Part shown: positions 32,115 through 41,301 of the stretch, piece after piece | How positions within the stretch are numbered: the stretch's first letter is position 1 | Layout: each line of letters opens with the position of its first letter | Source of the DNA: Candidatus Enterococcus willemsii | GTDB taxonomy: Bacteria > Bacillota > Bacilli > Lactobacillales > Enterococcaceae | Length of the DNA stretch: 64,000 nucleotides | Reading direction: 5' to 3' | Assembly (NCBI RefSeq): GCF_009933335.1 | Contig: NZ_MAEL01000052.1 | Coordinates: 1-64,000, forward strand | The notes under the pieces: generated by a model | The model's database searches: none | Told to the model about the DNA's origin: nothing | The model's input: the letters and a program-made list of their open reading frames with translations, nothing else | Position numbers and translations under genes: made by a program

Positions 32115-32792
32115 TTATACTCGCTCTGGCAACTGCCAATCAATCGGTGTTTCGCCCAATTCAATGAGTGCCTGATTCGTCTTAGAAAATGGTTTAGAAC
32201 CAAAGAAGCCACGATGTGCTGATAAAGGACTTGGATGAACCGAACGAATAATCACATGGCGTGAATCAATCATCGACATCTTTTGTTGCGCTGGTTTCCC
32301 CCATAAAATAAAAACGACTGGACGTTCACGTTCGTTTAATTTTTTAATAATGGCATCGGTCAATTGTTCCCAACCTTTACCTCGATGGGAATACGCTTGG
32401 CCAGCACGAACGGTTAGAACCGTATTTAGCAACAACACCCCTTGTTGCGCCCACGACGTTAAAAAGCCATGATTGACTGGTTTAATCCCCAAATCAGCTT
32501 CTAGTTCTTGATAAATATTTCGTAAAGAAGGTGGAATTTTGACACCGGGTTGTACAGAGAAAGACAAACCATGTGCTTGATTTTCTCCATGATAAGGATC
32601 TTGTCCTAAAATAACGACTTTAACCTTCTCATAAGGCGTTTGTTCAAGTGCTTCAAAAATGTGATACATATCTGGATAAATCGTTTGTGTCCCATACTCT
32701 TGCTTTAAAAATTGCCGTAATTCTTGGTAATAAGGCTTTTGAAATTCTTCTTCTAAGATGCCTTGCCAACTATTATGAATAATTTCTTTCAT
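32115..32792 (-). CDS. ung: Uracil-DNA glycosylase
   Basis: 225 residues, family 1 UDG that removes uracil from DNA. The catalytic water-activating motif is [41 protein letters not shown] and the C-terminal [18 protein letters not shown] intercalation loop are all intact. It lies 152 nt upstream of pta on the same strand, with no clear terminator between, so a shared transcript is possible. Confidence 0.96.
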   Translation of the reverse strand: MKEIIHNSWQGILEEEFQKPYYQELRQFLKQEYGTQTIYPDMYHIFEALEQTPYEKVKVVILGQDPYHGENQAHGLSFSVQPGVKIPPSLRNIYQELEADLGIKPVNHGFLTSWAQQGVLLLNTVLTVRAGQAYSHRGKGWEQLTDAIIKKLNERERPVVFILWGKPAQQKMSMIDSRHVIIRSVHPSPLSAHRGFFGSKPFSKTNQALIELGETPIDWQLPERV

Positions 32793-32986
32793 TCGCTACT
32801 GTTATCAAATCGTACATTGACGTTTAATAACCCACCCTCCTTTATTTAACACCTCAAGTGGATAAATCTTTTTTCTTCGTCTCTAGCTTACTATTTTTTC
32901 TAACACAAGCCAAGGATTCTCTTTTCGCTTCAAGAAAATTAAGAGATTTTATGGTAAACTACAAGAAAAGGAGAGGAATTATTGAG

Positions 32987-33859
32987 ATGATAAAATTAAT
33001 TGCTTCTGATATGGATGGCACGTTATTAAATGCCGAAATGCAAATTTCTGAAGAAAATGTAGCAGCAATCCGCTACGCACAGTCACAAGGGATTGAATTT
33101 ATGGTTGCAACTGGTCGAAATCGAGCGGAAGCTCTTCCTCCATTAACGCAAGCTGGTATTGAGTGTGCAATGATTACACTAAATGGCGCACAAGTATTTG
33201 ATAAAGCGGGAAATTCCTTGTTTAGCGCACCGATTGAACAGACAGTCGTCCAAAAAACGCTAGCACTTTTGGATGAACACGAAATTTATTATGAAATAGC
33301 TACGAATGAAGGAATTTATACTGCAAATAAAGAACAACGTATTGAAAATTTTGCTTCTGCCATTGCAGAAATGATGCCTCATTTAACTTACAATATGGCG
33401 ATTGCCATGTCTGTCGCACGCTTAGATTTTTTCCCGATTCATATTGTCGAAGATTTGCATGAATTAGTTATGCGTGACGATCTTTCTGTTTTAAAAATTA
33501 TTTGTTTCCACAAAGAAGGTGCCAAACGTCTCGGACCAGTAGCCAAAGAAATTGATGCTTTTGGTGATTTGGCAGTAACTTCTTCTGGGCAAAATAATAT
33601 TGAAATTAATCATCGTAATGCACAAAAAGGAATTGCAGTGAGTCATGTAGCCAATGATCGCCAAATCCCCTTATCAGAAGTCATGACCATCGGTGATAAC
33701 TTAAATGATGTGAGTATGTTGCAAGCTGCTGGTGTTAGTTTTGCTATGGGGAATGGTTTACCTGAAGTCAAAGAGTATGCAAAATACGTCACAGAAACAA
33801 ATATCGAATCAGGCGTTGGCAAAGCGATTCGTCGAGCAATTGATGAAAATCTAGCTTAA
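32987..33859 (+). CDS. Cof-type HAD family sugar-phosphate phosphatase
   Basis: 290 residues, Cof/YidA-type HAD hydrolase. Motif I ASDMDGTLLN holds the nucleophile Asp and acid/base Asp. Motif II is ATGRN. The C2-type cap fills about 85-185. Motif III is the Lys in NHRNAQKGIAV, and motif IV is TIGDNLNDVSML. It probably acts on sugar phosphates or flavin phosphates. Start 32987 follows GGAGAGG; the frame stays open to 32858 but without a ribosome site. It is followed 29 nt later by the LURP-one-related gene. Confidence 0.9.
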   Translation: MIKLIASDMDGTLLNAEMQISEENVAAIRYAQSQGIEFMVATGRNRAEALPPLTQAGIECAMITLNGAQVFDKAGNSLFSAPIEQTVVQKTLALLDEHEIYYEIATNEGIYTANKEQRIENFASAIAEMMPHLTYNMAIAMSVARLDFFPIHIVEDLHELVMRDDLSVLKIICFHKEGAKRLGPVAKEIDAFGDLAVTSSGQNNIEINHRNAQKGIAVSHVANDRQIPLSEVMTIGDNLNDVSMLQAAGVSFAMGNGLPEVKEYAKYVTETNIESGVGKAIRRAIDENLA

Positions 33860-33888
33860 TGTCCTAAAAAAATAGTGGAGGTGAGAAC

Positions 33889-34401
33889 ATGTCTGAATTT
33901 TTTATTCAAGATAAGCAATTGAGCAATGTCACTCGTACAGTGGTCAAAGATGCAGATGGTCATTCTCTCTATTTACTGGTTGGGCGTTGGGGAACAAAAG
34001 GTGATGCACTTTCTCTTTATAGCATGGATGGTGCACTTGTTGCTCGGATTAAACAAATTAGTTTTACATTTGGCAAACGTTTTGAAATCTATGAATCGTA
34101 CAAGAAAGTCGGTACTTTACATAAGATTTTTAATTGGCCGGGAGATTTTTATTACATTAATCAACTAAATTGGCGTGTTCACGGAGATATTTACAATCAT
34201 CGCTACAAAATCCATCATTTTACCAAAGAAATTATGCGCATGGATAAAGCTAGCTATCTAACAGGTGATTATTATGTTCTCTCTGTCGTGCATGATGAAG
34301 ATGCGCCAAAATGCATCTGTATTGCGGCCATCTTGGACTATTGGTTGTATAATCGTAAAAAAACAACTTATCCTTTGAAGCCATCAAAAATTTTTGATTA
34401 A
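33889..34401 (+). CDS. LURP-one-related (LOR) family protein
   Basis: 170 residues of the Tubby-like LOR fold, here seen as short strand repeats: HSLYLLVGRWGTKGDALSLY, LVARIKQISFTFGKRFEIY and YKIHHFTKEIMRMDK. The function in bacteria is unknown; the fold may bind phospholipids. No signal peptide or membrane helix. A GGAGGTGA ribosome site precedes the ATG. It probably forms an operon with the upstream HAD phosphatase and ends in a strong GC-rich terminator. Confidence 0.8.
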   Translation: MSEFFIQDKQLSNVTRTVVKDADGHSLYLLVGRWGTKGDALSLYSMDGALVARIKQISFTFGKRFEIYESYKKVGTLHKIFNWPGDFYYINQLNWRVHGDIYNHRYKIHHFTKEIMRMDKASYLTGDYYVLSVVHDEDAPKCICIAAILDYWLYNRKKTTYPLKPSKIFD

Positions 34402-34446
34402 AAAACAAAGCGCCCTGAACACTGACTTGTTCAGGGCGCTTTGTTT
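34402..34446. terminator. Bidirectional terminator
   Basis: A long stem, AAAACAAAGCGCCCTGAACA with TTGTTCAGGGCGCTTTGTTT, and a short loop. Shared by the LOR gene and the convergent acetyltransferase. Confidence 0.9.
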
Positions 34447-34450
34447 TACG

Positions 34451-35011
34451 TTAAATTTTCTTCTGCATATGGTAATAATCATGGCCACTTAGCACTTGTT
34501 GTCCGACAACGACAAAGCCTTTACGTTCGTATAAACGTTGGGCATTTGGATTGGCTAAATCGACACACAAGCCAATACGATGCTTGCCTTCTCTTTGCGC
34601 AATTGTTGGTAAAGCATCTAATAATTCGGAACCAACGCCTTGCCCGCGGAATTTTTCATCCACACAAATCGTATCTAAGTACCATTCATCAGGGAGTGTC
34701 TCCGGGTCTAAAAATAATCGTTGATCGTCCATCCCTCTAGCAAGGAGGACACGTGAAAAAGCTTCATCAATCTGTGGCTCATCTTCAGAAGGATAACCAA
34801 ACGCAACCCCTGCCACTTGTCCATCAATTTCATTCACTAATCCTCGTTGATAGCCGTAGCGGTACGTCGGATCATTTACTGCTTCGGCTAAAATAGAGAT
34901 GGTCTCTTGGTCTCCAACTTGTTGGACAAAGGGTAGTTCCATGTCTTTTAAAATAATCAAAACCAGTTTAGCAATAGCTTTGGCATCTTGTTTTGTTGCA
35001 AAACGAATCAT
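34451..35011 (-). CDS. GNAT family N-acetyltransferase
   Basis: 186 residues. GNAT features are WYLDTICVDEKFRGQGVGSELLDAL (acetyl-CoA loop RGQGVG) and HRIGLCVDLANPNAQRLYERKGF. The N-terminal MIRFATKQDAKAIAKLV is usual for the family. Substrate unknown. It is monocistronic, divergent from nrdI. Confidence 0.88.
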   Translation of the reverse strand: MIRFATKQDAKAIAKLVLIILKDMELPFVQQVGDQETISILAEAVNDPTYRYGYQRGLVNEIDGQVAGVAFGYPSEDEPQIDEAFSRVLLARGMDDQRLFLDPETLPDEWYLDTICVDEKFRGQGVGSELLDALPTIAQREGKHRIGLCVDLANPNAQRLYERKGFVVVGQQVLSGHDYYHMQKKI

Positions 35012-35094
35012 CTTTCTCCCTCTTTCAATGAAAACTATAGTTATTTCTGCTGAATAATGAAAATTTTGTTATACTAATGCTAGGAGGTCAAACA

Positions 35095-35556
35095 ATGAAT
35101 ATTCTATATATCACAATTTCAGGGAATACCCGCTCATTTGTTACCCGCATGCAAGCATTTGCTGCTGAAAAACATACAGAAAATCCTAAGTTCCCTATTA
35201 TACAATTAAAAGAAATCCATGACAATAGTTTGAATGAAGTGGAAACAGAACCCTTTTTTGTCGTTGTGCCAACTTATTTAGAAGGTGGCAACGGTGTAGA
35301 TAATGGCGATCAGGAAATTTTGACGGAAGCTTTACGTGAATATATTGCGTTCTCAGACAACGCCTCTTATTGTTTAGGTATCATCGGTAGTGGCAATAAG
35401 AATTTTGGTCATCAATATTGTTTAACTGCTAAACAATATGCAGAACAATTTCAAGTCCCCTTCCTCGCAGATTTTGAGCTACGAGGAAATCAAGGAGAAA
35501 TTCAGAGCATTTACGAGAACCTTGTTCAACGATGGGAACAACATACAAATAAATAG
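35095..35556 (+). CDS. nrdI: NrdI family flavodoxin-like ribonucleotide reductase maturation protein
   Basis: 153 residues. The FMN-binding loop reads TISGNTRSFVTRM; VVVPTYLEGGNGVDNGDQEI and IGSGNKNFGHQYCLTAKQYA are typical of NrdI. NrdI supplies an oxidant for assembly of the Mn-tyrosyl radical cofactor of class Ib reductase NrdF. The nrdE, nrdF and nrdH genes are not here, so this copy is isolated. Start 35095 follows TAGGAGGTC. An extended -10 TGTTATACT (35067-35075) lies just upstream. Confidence 0.85.
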   Translation: MNILYITISGNTRSFVTRMQAFAAEKHTENPKFPIIQLKEIHDNSLNEVETEPFFVVVPTYLEGGNGVDNGDQEILTEALREYIAFSDNASYCLGIIGSGNKNFGHQYCLTAKQYAEQFQVPFLADFELRGNQGEIQSIYENLVQRWEQHTNK

Positions 35557-35579
35557 ATTATTTTTAACGAGGTGATTTT

Positions 35580-36428
35580 TTGTTTCACGTATTAAGAACT
35601 TTTCTCTCAGTTTATGAGACGCATAATTTTACACGCACGGCAGATTCTTTATTTTTATCACAGCCGACTGTCTCTGCTCAAATCAAGAAGCTGGAAGAAC
35701 ATTTAGGTGTCACATTATTTATTCGCAATGGAAAACAAGAAATTTTGCCTACGAAAGAAGCTGATTTCTTATATCCACGCTTTCTAAAAATCATTGAGGA
35801 ATGGGAAGATGCAACTCATCATGTCAACACGCAACAACATTTTCGTGAACATTGCATTTTCGCGAGTTCGCAAACTTGTGGGGCCTTTTTAATGCCTAAA
35901 TTAGCTCCTGTACTGGTTCGAAATTTTCCGTTGATTGATTTTAGTTTTCCAATCATGTCGAGCGAAAAAATTGTTTTTTCGCTTGAAAAATCAAAGATTA
36001 GTTTTGGTTTGATTGAAACACCTGAACGCAGCAATCAACTGGATCGTCATCTGGTTACAACGGATCAATTAGTTTTGGCTGGTGATTTACTTTCTGACCA
36101 TTGGATTTTACCTGACTCTTCTTCACCATTAGGAAGTATCAATGAAAACTATTTAAAAGTCCGAAATTTAGTGCCTCATATCATTCGTACCAATAACCAT
36201 GAAATGACGTTGTCGCTTATTAAAAACGGCCTAGGAAAAACGATTATTTCCAAAATTGCTTTGGACGACTCGATTCCTTGGGAACCTTTGGAACTAGAAA
36301 GTGAACGTAATATGTATTTCTTAACTAGACAAAAAATCGTCTCTGAAGAATTGGCGGTTGTTTCCACTTTTATTCAAGAATTGTTACAAGAAAAAAATAA
36401 TGAATTTGAACAGCCAGATTTTTCTTAA
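35580..36428 (+). CDS. LysR family transcriptional regulator
   Basis: 282 residues from TTG 35580, with GAGGTGA about 6 nt upstream. The N-terminal helix-turn-helix reads FTRTADSLFLSQPTVSAQIKKLEEHLG. The effector-binding region (about 90-280) is shorter and more divergent than usual, with LIKNGLGKTIISKIAL near the end. The effector is unknown. It follows nrdI by 23 nt and precedes the MutS-like gene by 37 nt on the same strand, so all three may form one transcript. Confidence 0.88.
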   Translation: MFHVLRTFLSVYETHNFTRTADSLFLSQPTVSAQIKKLEEHLGVTLFIRNGKQEILPTKEADFLYPRFLKIIEEWEDATHHVNTQQHFREHCIFASSQTCGAFLMPKLAPVLVRNFPLIDFSFPIMSSEKIVFSLEKSKISFGLIETPERSNQLDRHLVTTDQLVLAGDLLSDHWILPDSSSPLGSINENYLKVRNLVPHIIRTNNHEMTLSLIKNGLGKTIISKIALDDSIPWEPLELESERNMYFLTRQKIVSEELAVVSTFIQELLQEKNNEFEQPDFS

Positions 36429-36465
36429 TTGAAAAATCTTGGCTCTTTTTTAAAGGAGGGAGTTC

Positions 36466-38106
36466 ATGAGTGAACAGTTATTTGTTGTTTGTGTCGTCTT
36501 AGCAATTGTGATTTTTATTACAAGCATTGAAATTTATCAGCGCATAAAATTAAAAAGAATAGTGCAAGAAAAATGGGGCAAGCCCCCTTATCAACCTCGG
36601 TTTGATAAAGAAGAAAGCTTGAAAATGGCTTGGCAAGATGAACGATCTTTTGCTACATGGGATAGCGAAATTGATGATATCACTTGGTACGATTTAGATA
36701 TGTTTACCATTTTTGAACAAATTAATGCGACCTATTCCAGTGTCGGTTCGGAAGCCTTGTACCAACAATTGCGTCACTATCATTGGCAACCAGATTTGCA
36801 ATTAGAAGAATTGATTCAATTTTACCAAGCACACCCTGCCAAACGCGAGAAAATCCAATACCATTTTGCCCAATTAGGCAAACAAGATCGCAACTTTTCT
36901 AAACATTATCTTGCAAAAAAAGAAAAACAAACGCTTGGTTCGCTGCCATTTTTTCTATGCTTAGGTGCTCTACCTTTTGTTGGGATTTTTTTACTGCTAT
37001 TCGGACAATCACTTGGTCTGGCTCTGTTATTAGGAAGTATCGTCTTTAATATGATTTATTACCATATTCAAAAAGCACGTTTAGAAACCGAATTGAACAG
37101 CATGCGCTACTTAGTACAAACCATTGCTATTGGGAATAAAATTGCCAAAATAGACCACCCCTTGCAAAAAGATATGCAGCACGCACTGACAGCTATTAAA
37201 AATATTCCACGCTTCGGTTTTTCTTTCCGTACCAAAAGTAACTCCGAAGCAGAATTACTTTTTGATTACTTCAATATGATGGTCATGCTGCCTTTTATTT
37301 CGTATGGCTTTGTGCTTGACCGCATTGTTCGTCACAACCAAGAAGCAATTCATTTGTGGGAATTGCTAGGAAAATTAGAAGTTGCTGCAGCTATTCTAAA
37401 CTTTCGAAGCTTTATGCCCTACACTTGTCAGCCAGTTATACAAGACGGTCCCGTTCAAGCACAGGACTGTTATCACCCTCTTTTAACCGACGCTGTGGCG
37501 AACCCTGTCGATTGGTCAAAAAATACACTAGTTACTGGCTCCAATGCATCTGGCAAATCAACCTACGTCAAAAGTATTGCAATTAATTGTCTGTTAGCAC
37601 AAACCATTCAGACCGCTCTAGCAACTTCTTTTACGTTACAAGCTGGACATGTCTTAACCTCGATGGCGATTGAAGATGATTTATCTGAAGGTGATAGTTA
37701 TTTTGTCGCAGAAATCAAATCGGTCAAACGTTTACTTGATAAAGTTCAAACGCAGGAGCATTGTTACTGCTTTATCGATGAAATTTTGAAAGGAACAAAT
37801 ACGATTGAGCGCATCGCCGCCTCGTCGAGTATCGTCGATTGGTTGACTACTTTTCCGAGCTTAGCAATTGTCGCAACACACGATATTGAACTCACTGAGA
37901 TGTTAAAACAGACCTGCGAAAACATTCATTTTTCAGAACAAGTGACCGAAGAAAAAGGCGTCTCTTTTGACTATCTTGTGAAACCAGGACCTGCCACCAC
38001 ACGCAATGCGATTGAACTGCTAAGTGTCCTGCATTATCCACAAGAAATTATTACAAAAGCCAAAAATGAAGCTGCCTATTTCGATCAACATCGTCAATGG
38101 CTGTAA
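36466..38106 (+). CDS. Membrane-anchored MutS-like ATPase
   Basis: 546 residues, much shorter than MutS (about 850). One membrane helix lies at the N-terminus (VCVVLAIVIFITSI) and two at about 165-205 (FLCLGALPFVGIFLLLF, LGLALLLGSIVFNMIYY). A lever/clamp-like helical region follows, then the MutS ATPase: Walker A GSNASGKST (about 358-366), AIEDDLSEGDSYFVAEI (MutS signature, about 400-415), Walker B CFIDEILKGTN (about 434-443) and the switch region ATHDIEL. The mismatch-binding N-terminal domain with its Phe-X-Glu motif is missing. Mismatch repair is therefore unlikely; the true role is unknown. Confidence 0.88.
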   Translation: MSEQLFVVCVVLAIVIFITSIEIYQRIKLKRIVQEKWGKPPYQPRFDKEESLKMAWQDERSFATWDSEIDDITWYDLDMFTIFEQINATYSSVGSEALYQQLRHYHWQPDLQLEELIQFYQAHPAKREKIQYHFAQLGKQDRNFSKHYLAKKEKQTLGSLPFFLCLGALPFVGIFLLLFGQSLGLALLLGSIVFNMIYYHIQKARLETELNSMRYLVQTIAIGNKIAKIDHPLQKDMQHALTAIKNIPRFGFSFRTKSNSEAELLFDYFNMMVMLPFISYGFVLDRIVRHNQEAIHLWELLGKLEVAAAILNFRSFMPYTCQPVIQDGPVQAQDCYHPLLTDAVANPVDWSKNTLVTGSNASGKSTYVKSIAINCLLAQTIQTALATSFTLQAGHVLTSMAIEDDLSEGDSYFVAEIKSVKRLLDKVQTQEHCYCFIDEILKGTNTIERIAASSSIVDWLTTFPSLAIVATHDIELTEMLKQTCENIHFSEQVTEEKGVSFDYLVKPGPATTRNAIELLSVLHYPQEIITKAKNEAAYFDQHRQWL

Positions 38107-38146
38107 AAAAGAAGCGAACATCCTGCTAGGGCTTCGCTTCTTTTTT
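38104..38146. terminator. Terminator after the MutS-like gene
   Basis: Stem GAAGCGAA (38111-38118) with TTCGCTTC (38133-38140), six T on the right and six A on the left. The 38147-38292 stretch up to the LTA-synthase-like gene end holds only short chance frames. Confidence 0.82.
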
Positions 38147-38292
38147 ATCCACACTTCATTTAGGAATAGACCATTTTGTTTTGGCGTTTCACAAAAATCC
38201 AACGAGTCATTTTATAGGAAAACAGACTATTTTCGACCTTTGTTCCGCTTTCACATAAATGCAGTCTTTTTTGATTGTGAAACAAACAAGAC

Positions 38293-40086
38293 TCATTCAA
38301 AAAATTGAAGGGCTTGACTGTACTGTTTACCTTGAACGATATCATATTGAATCATTTGGTAATCCTTATAAACTTCTTGTGCTTGCTTGTTTAAAGGCAA
38401 CGTGTCATGCCATTTATCGGTTAAATACATGCCTTTTTCAAAAGCAGGCATCTCTTTTTCAAGAGTTAAGAGTAATTGATAAAAAGGCGTCAACGCTAAG
38501 CCACTACGTTGAAATAAATTGGGTGCAAAATAAAAAGGACTTGTCACCTGTTTAGCTTCGGTTGGTAATGCTTGTCGCGAATCCCACATCAAAAATTCCG
38601 TCTCATGAAGAGCGATTGAATTCGCTGCTTGCGTTTCTTCGGAATAAATCCCTGGTAAATGATCGCCCCAGAAAACGACTAATGTTCGTTTTGGCAATGA
38701 CGCTAAAGCATCCAGAAAATCAGACAGTGCTTGACTACTATAAGCAATATCCTGCAAATAATTTTCTAAATTGTCACGGTTAGCTTCTCCGCTGGCTTTG
38801 TAAGGTATGTCGTTGTATTTTCCATTGTATGGCATATGCGTCTGCATCGTAACCAAATGGATAAATTGCGGTTGTTGTTCCTCTGCCAATAAATCAAGAA
38901 TTTGCTGATAAGCTGCTTGATCTGAAATATACGGATTATTTTCTATTTTATCGGTATAAGCAATGGTCTCTTGATCTAAGAAAGTATCAAAGCCAAACAC
39001 ATCATAGACATCTTTTCGTTTATACATCGACGTATCATAAGGATGGATTGCGGTTGTCTGATAACCTCTATCTTTAGTTAATGAAACCAGTGAAGGCATT
39101 TGCTTCATCTTTGGCACTAATAAGGTATAAGGTGTGGTCATTTGTGGATTAAATAATTCCATTGAAAAACTTGTGAGAGCTTCAAATTCAATATTCGCTG
39201 TACCACCTCCGTAATTTTGCGATAACATTTTCCCACTATACGTTTGTTCTGCTTTGTCATAATAAGCAGCTAAAGGATCTCCAGTCACTTTGACATCTGA
39301 TAGATGACTTGGATCTGAAAAACTTTCACTCATGACATAAATAATATTAGGTTTATCCGTCTCAGTTGTAGGTACTGTATATTTTTCTTTGATTTTTTCA
39401 ATGGCTTCTTTGGAATAACCAGCTGGTTCGTCCATCGCTTCTACGCGTAGATTAAATAAAAAGCCACCCATAAAGCCAGTATTGTAATAATTCATCTTTT
39501 GTGAATAAGGAATCCACAACGCTGAACGATTATAGGCTTTTCGCAACAAGTTACTTTCATCGTTGAAATGACTGACATACACCAATCCCAAGCTAGTCAA
39601 ACAAAAAACAAGCACGCGGATAACTTGTTGTTGCTTCGTCAATTTACGACTACGATAAAGTTGCCAAATCACTAATAAAATCGCCCCTCCTACTGCCATC
39701 AAGGCAAGAATAAAGGGAATCGTCCCAATCATTTCTTTCAACAAACCAAACTGAGTTACCATTTTTAAATCATCGGGATAAATCGGTTCTTGGCGATACA
39801 ACATTTTTAAATAGGTCGCGTACCCCAGTAGACCAATTGTGACACTGTAAAATATTGCACCAACAATCAAAGAACCTGACAAACTAGCCAAGAAAAGATA
39901 AAAAATCAATAGTACCAAACTACCCAGCAAAAATTTTTCCGTATGCCACGAAAAAGCAAATTTTAACATCAATTCGGTAGAAAGATTGTTTTGACACCAT
40001 TGTAAATATAAATTACTAACTATAATACCCATAAAAATAGCGCATAATTGTAAGCCTATTTTTAATTTTGAGTTTATTTTTCTCAA
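38293..40086 (-). CDS. LTA synthase family sulfatase (glycerol-phosphate transferase type)
   Basis: 597 residues from TTG 40086, with GGGAGGG 7 nt upstream. Five N-terminal membrane segments (about 1-175) are followed by an extracellular sulfatase-like domain. NIIYVMSESFSD holds the metal-binding Glu. NYGGGTANIEFEALT holds the nucleophile Thr. AIHPYDTSMYKRKDVYDVFGFDTF, VTMQTHMPY and VVFWGDHLPGIY hold the remaining metal ligands. Members polymerise glycerol phosphate for lipoteichoic acid or modify other glycopolymers. It is more divergent than standard LtaS, so the exact polymer is uncertain. Monocistronic. Confidence 0.88.
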   Translation of the reverse strand: MRKINSKLKIGLQLCAIFMGIIVSNLYLQWCQNNLSTELMLKFAFSWHTEKFLLGSLVLLIFYLFLASLSGSLIVGAIFYSVTIGLLGYATYLKMLYRQEPIYPDDLKMVTQFGLLKEMIGTIPFILALMAVGGAILLVIWQLYRSRKLTKQQQVIRVLVFCLTSLGLVYVSHFNDESNLLRKAYNRSALWIPYSQKMNYYNTGFMGGFLFNLRVEAMDEPAGYSKEAIEKIKEKYTVPTTETDKPNIIYVMSESFSDPSHLSDVKVTGDPLAAYYDKAEQTYSGKMLSQNYGGGTANIEFEALTSFSMELFNPQMTTPYTLLVPKMKQMPSLVSLTKDRGYQTTAIHPYDTSMYKRKDVYDVFGFDTFLDQETIAYTDKIENNPYISDQAAYQQILDLLAEEQQPQFIHLVTMQTHMPYNGKYNDIPYKASGEANRDNLENYLQDIAYSSQALSDFLDALASLPKRTLVVFWGDHLPGIYSEETQAANSIALHETEFLMWDSRQALPTEAKQVTSPFYFAPNLFQRSGLALTPFYQLLLTLEKEMPAFEKGMYLTDKWHDTLPLNKQAQEVYKDYQMIQYDIVQGKQYSQALQFFE

Positions 40087-40230
40087 ACACAACCCTCCCT
40101 TTCTAAAAAAAAATTGTTTTCTTCCAATTATTATAGAGGAAGTCTATTCGGTTGACAATAAAGACAAGACAATTGACTTTCTAATAAGATAATGATTTAA
40201 TGGTTTAAAAATATCAACGGAGGAATGGTC

Positions 40231-40566
40231 ATGGCCGATTTAACAGCACTAAAAAAAGAATTTTCTGAAGTCAGTGATTTTTTAATTGCACTCGGTGATG
40301 AAAAACGGCAAGCAATTATTCTTGCCTTAATGGCAGATAAAGCTTGTCAAGGAATCCGAGTAGGTGACTTAAGAGAAGCAGTTAACCTTTCACGCCCCGC
40401 AATTTCTCATCATTTAAAAATTTTACGAGAAGCAAAATTGATTGATTATCGGACAGAAGGAACCAAAAATTATTATTATTTAACTCATGAAACCAATAAA
40501 ATCGAACAACTACAAAAACTACTGACAAACGTTACCACTATTATCAGTCAGGAGGATTCAAAATGA
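40231..40566 (+). CDS. ArsR family winged-helix regulator
   Basis: 111 residues. The helix-turn-helix LREAVNLSRPAISHHLKILREAKLI and wing DYRTEGTKNYYYL are typical of ArsR/SmtB repressors. No metal-binding Cys box (ELCVCDL) is present, so it probably does not sense arsenic or heavy metals. Start 40231 has GGAGG 7 nt upstream; the in-frame ATG at 40225 is only 1 nt from it. It overlaps the DJ-1 gene by 4 nt (ATGA) and presumably controls that gene. Confidence 0.9.
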   Translation: MADLTALKKEFSEVSDFLIALGDEKRQAIILALMADKACQGIRVGDLREAVNLSRPAISHHLKILREAKLIDYRTEGTKNYYYLTHETNKIEQLQKLLTNVTTIISQEDSK

Positions 40567-41240
40567 AAAAAATTTTAGTTGTATTAACGAATGTCACACG
40601 CTATCAAGGAACGGAAGAACCAACGGGGCTATGGTTAGGAGAAGCAACTGAGTTTGTGGCGGAGGTGCAAAAAGCTGGTCTTGCAGTCGATTATGTTAGC
40701 CCTAAAGGTGGATTCGTTCCGCTTGATCCTCGCAGTATGAAATACACCGATGCGTCAACATTAGCGCTTTATGAATCGGAGGATTTCCAACAAAGAGCGT
40801 TGACCCAATCGTTAGCGCCTGAAGATATCCATCCAGAAGATTACGTCGCAATTTATTATACTGGTGGACACGGTGTGATGTGGGATTTCCCTGACAATGT
40901 AGCATTACAACAAATTGCCCGAACAATTTACCAAAACGGTGGTTACCTTACTTCTGTTTGTCATGGTATTGCTGGTTTGTTGCATATCCAAGATACGATG
41001 GGAAACTATTTGATTGCGAACAAATCGATTACTGGTTTTACAAATACGGAAGAATTTCTAGCTGGAAAAAAATCAGTGGTTCCGTTTTTTAATCAACAAG
41101 TAGCCGAAGCTCATGGCGCACACTTCAAGAAAAAACGTGCCTACAAAGATTTTGCCATACAAGACGGACGAATCATTACTGGGCAAAATCCTTTTTCCGT
41201 GCATTCGGTTGCCAAATTATTACTAGCAGCACTTTCTTAA
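40563..41240 (+). CDS. DJ-1/PfpI family protein (class I glutamine amidotransferase-like)
   Basis: 225 residues. The nucleophile elbow reads LTSVCHGIAGLL with Cys133. The Glu of the active site is in GLWLGEATEF near residue 25, and the His follows the Cys, as in Hsp31/YhbO-like chaperone-glyoxalases. YYTGGHGVMWDFPDN is the typical loop. It probably removes or hydrolyses reactive carbonyls or acts as a chaperone (family knowledge). The translationally coupled ArsR gene lies upstream. Confidence 0.88.
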   Translation: MKKILVVLTNVTRYQGTEEPTGLWLGEATEFVAEVQKAGLAVDYVSPKGGFVPLDPRSMKYTDASTLALYESEDFQQRALTQSLAPEDIHPEDYVAIYYTGGHGVMWDFPDNVALQQIARTIYQNGGYLTSVCHGIAGLLHIQDTMGNYLIANKSITGFTNTEEFLAGKKSVVPFFNQQVAEAHGAHFKKKRAYKDFAIQDGRIITGQNPFSVHSVAKLLLAALS

Positions 41241-41259
41241 ACTCTCTATTTCCATATGT

Positions 41260-41300
41260 AAAAAGGACAAAAACAAGAAGGTCTTGTTTTTGTCCTTTTT
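41260..41300. terminator. Bidirectional terminator
   Basis: Perfect 19-bp stem AAAAAGGACAAAAACAAGA with TCTTGTTTTTGTCCTTTTT and a 3-nt loop. Shared by the DJ-1 gene and the convergent alcohol dehydrogenase. Confidence 0.85.
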
Positions 41301-41301
41301 A

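Noticed and set aside
38236-38292. Possible terminator (AGTCTT/AAGACT arms) after the LTA-synthase-like gene
   Set aside because: The stem is weak and no T-run follows on the minus strand.
38024-38555. Several 60-98 codon frames between the MutS-like and LTA-synthase-like genes
   Set aside because: They overlap the terminator and the ends of two confident genes, lack ribosome sites, and have composition like non-coding DNA.
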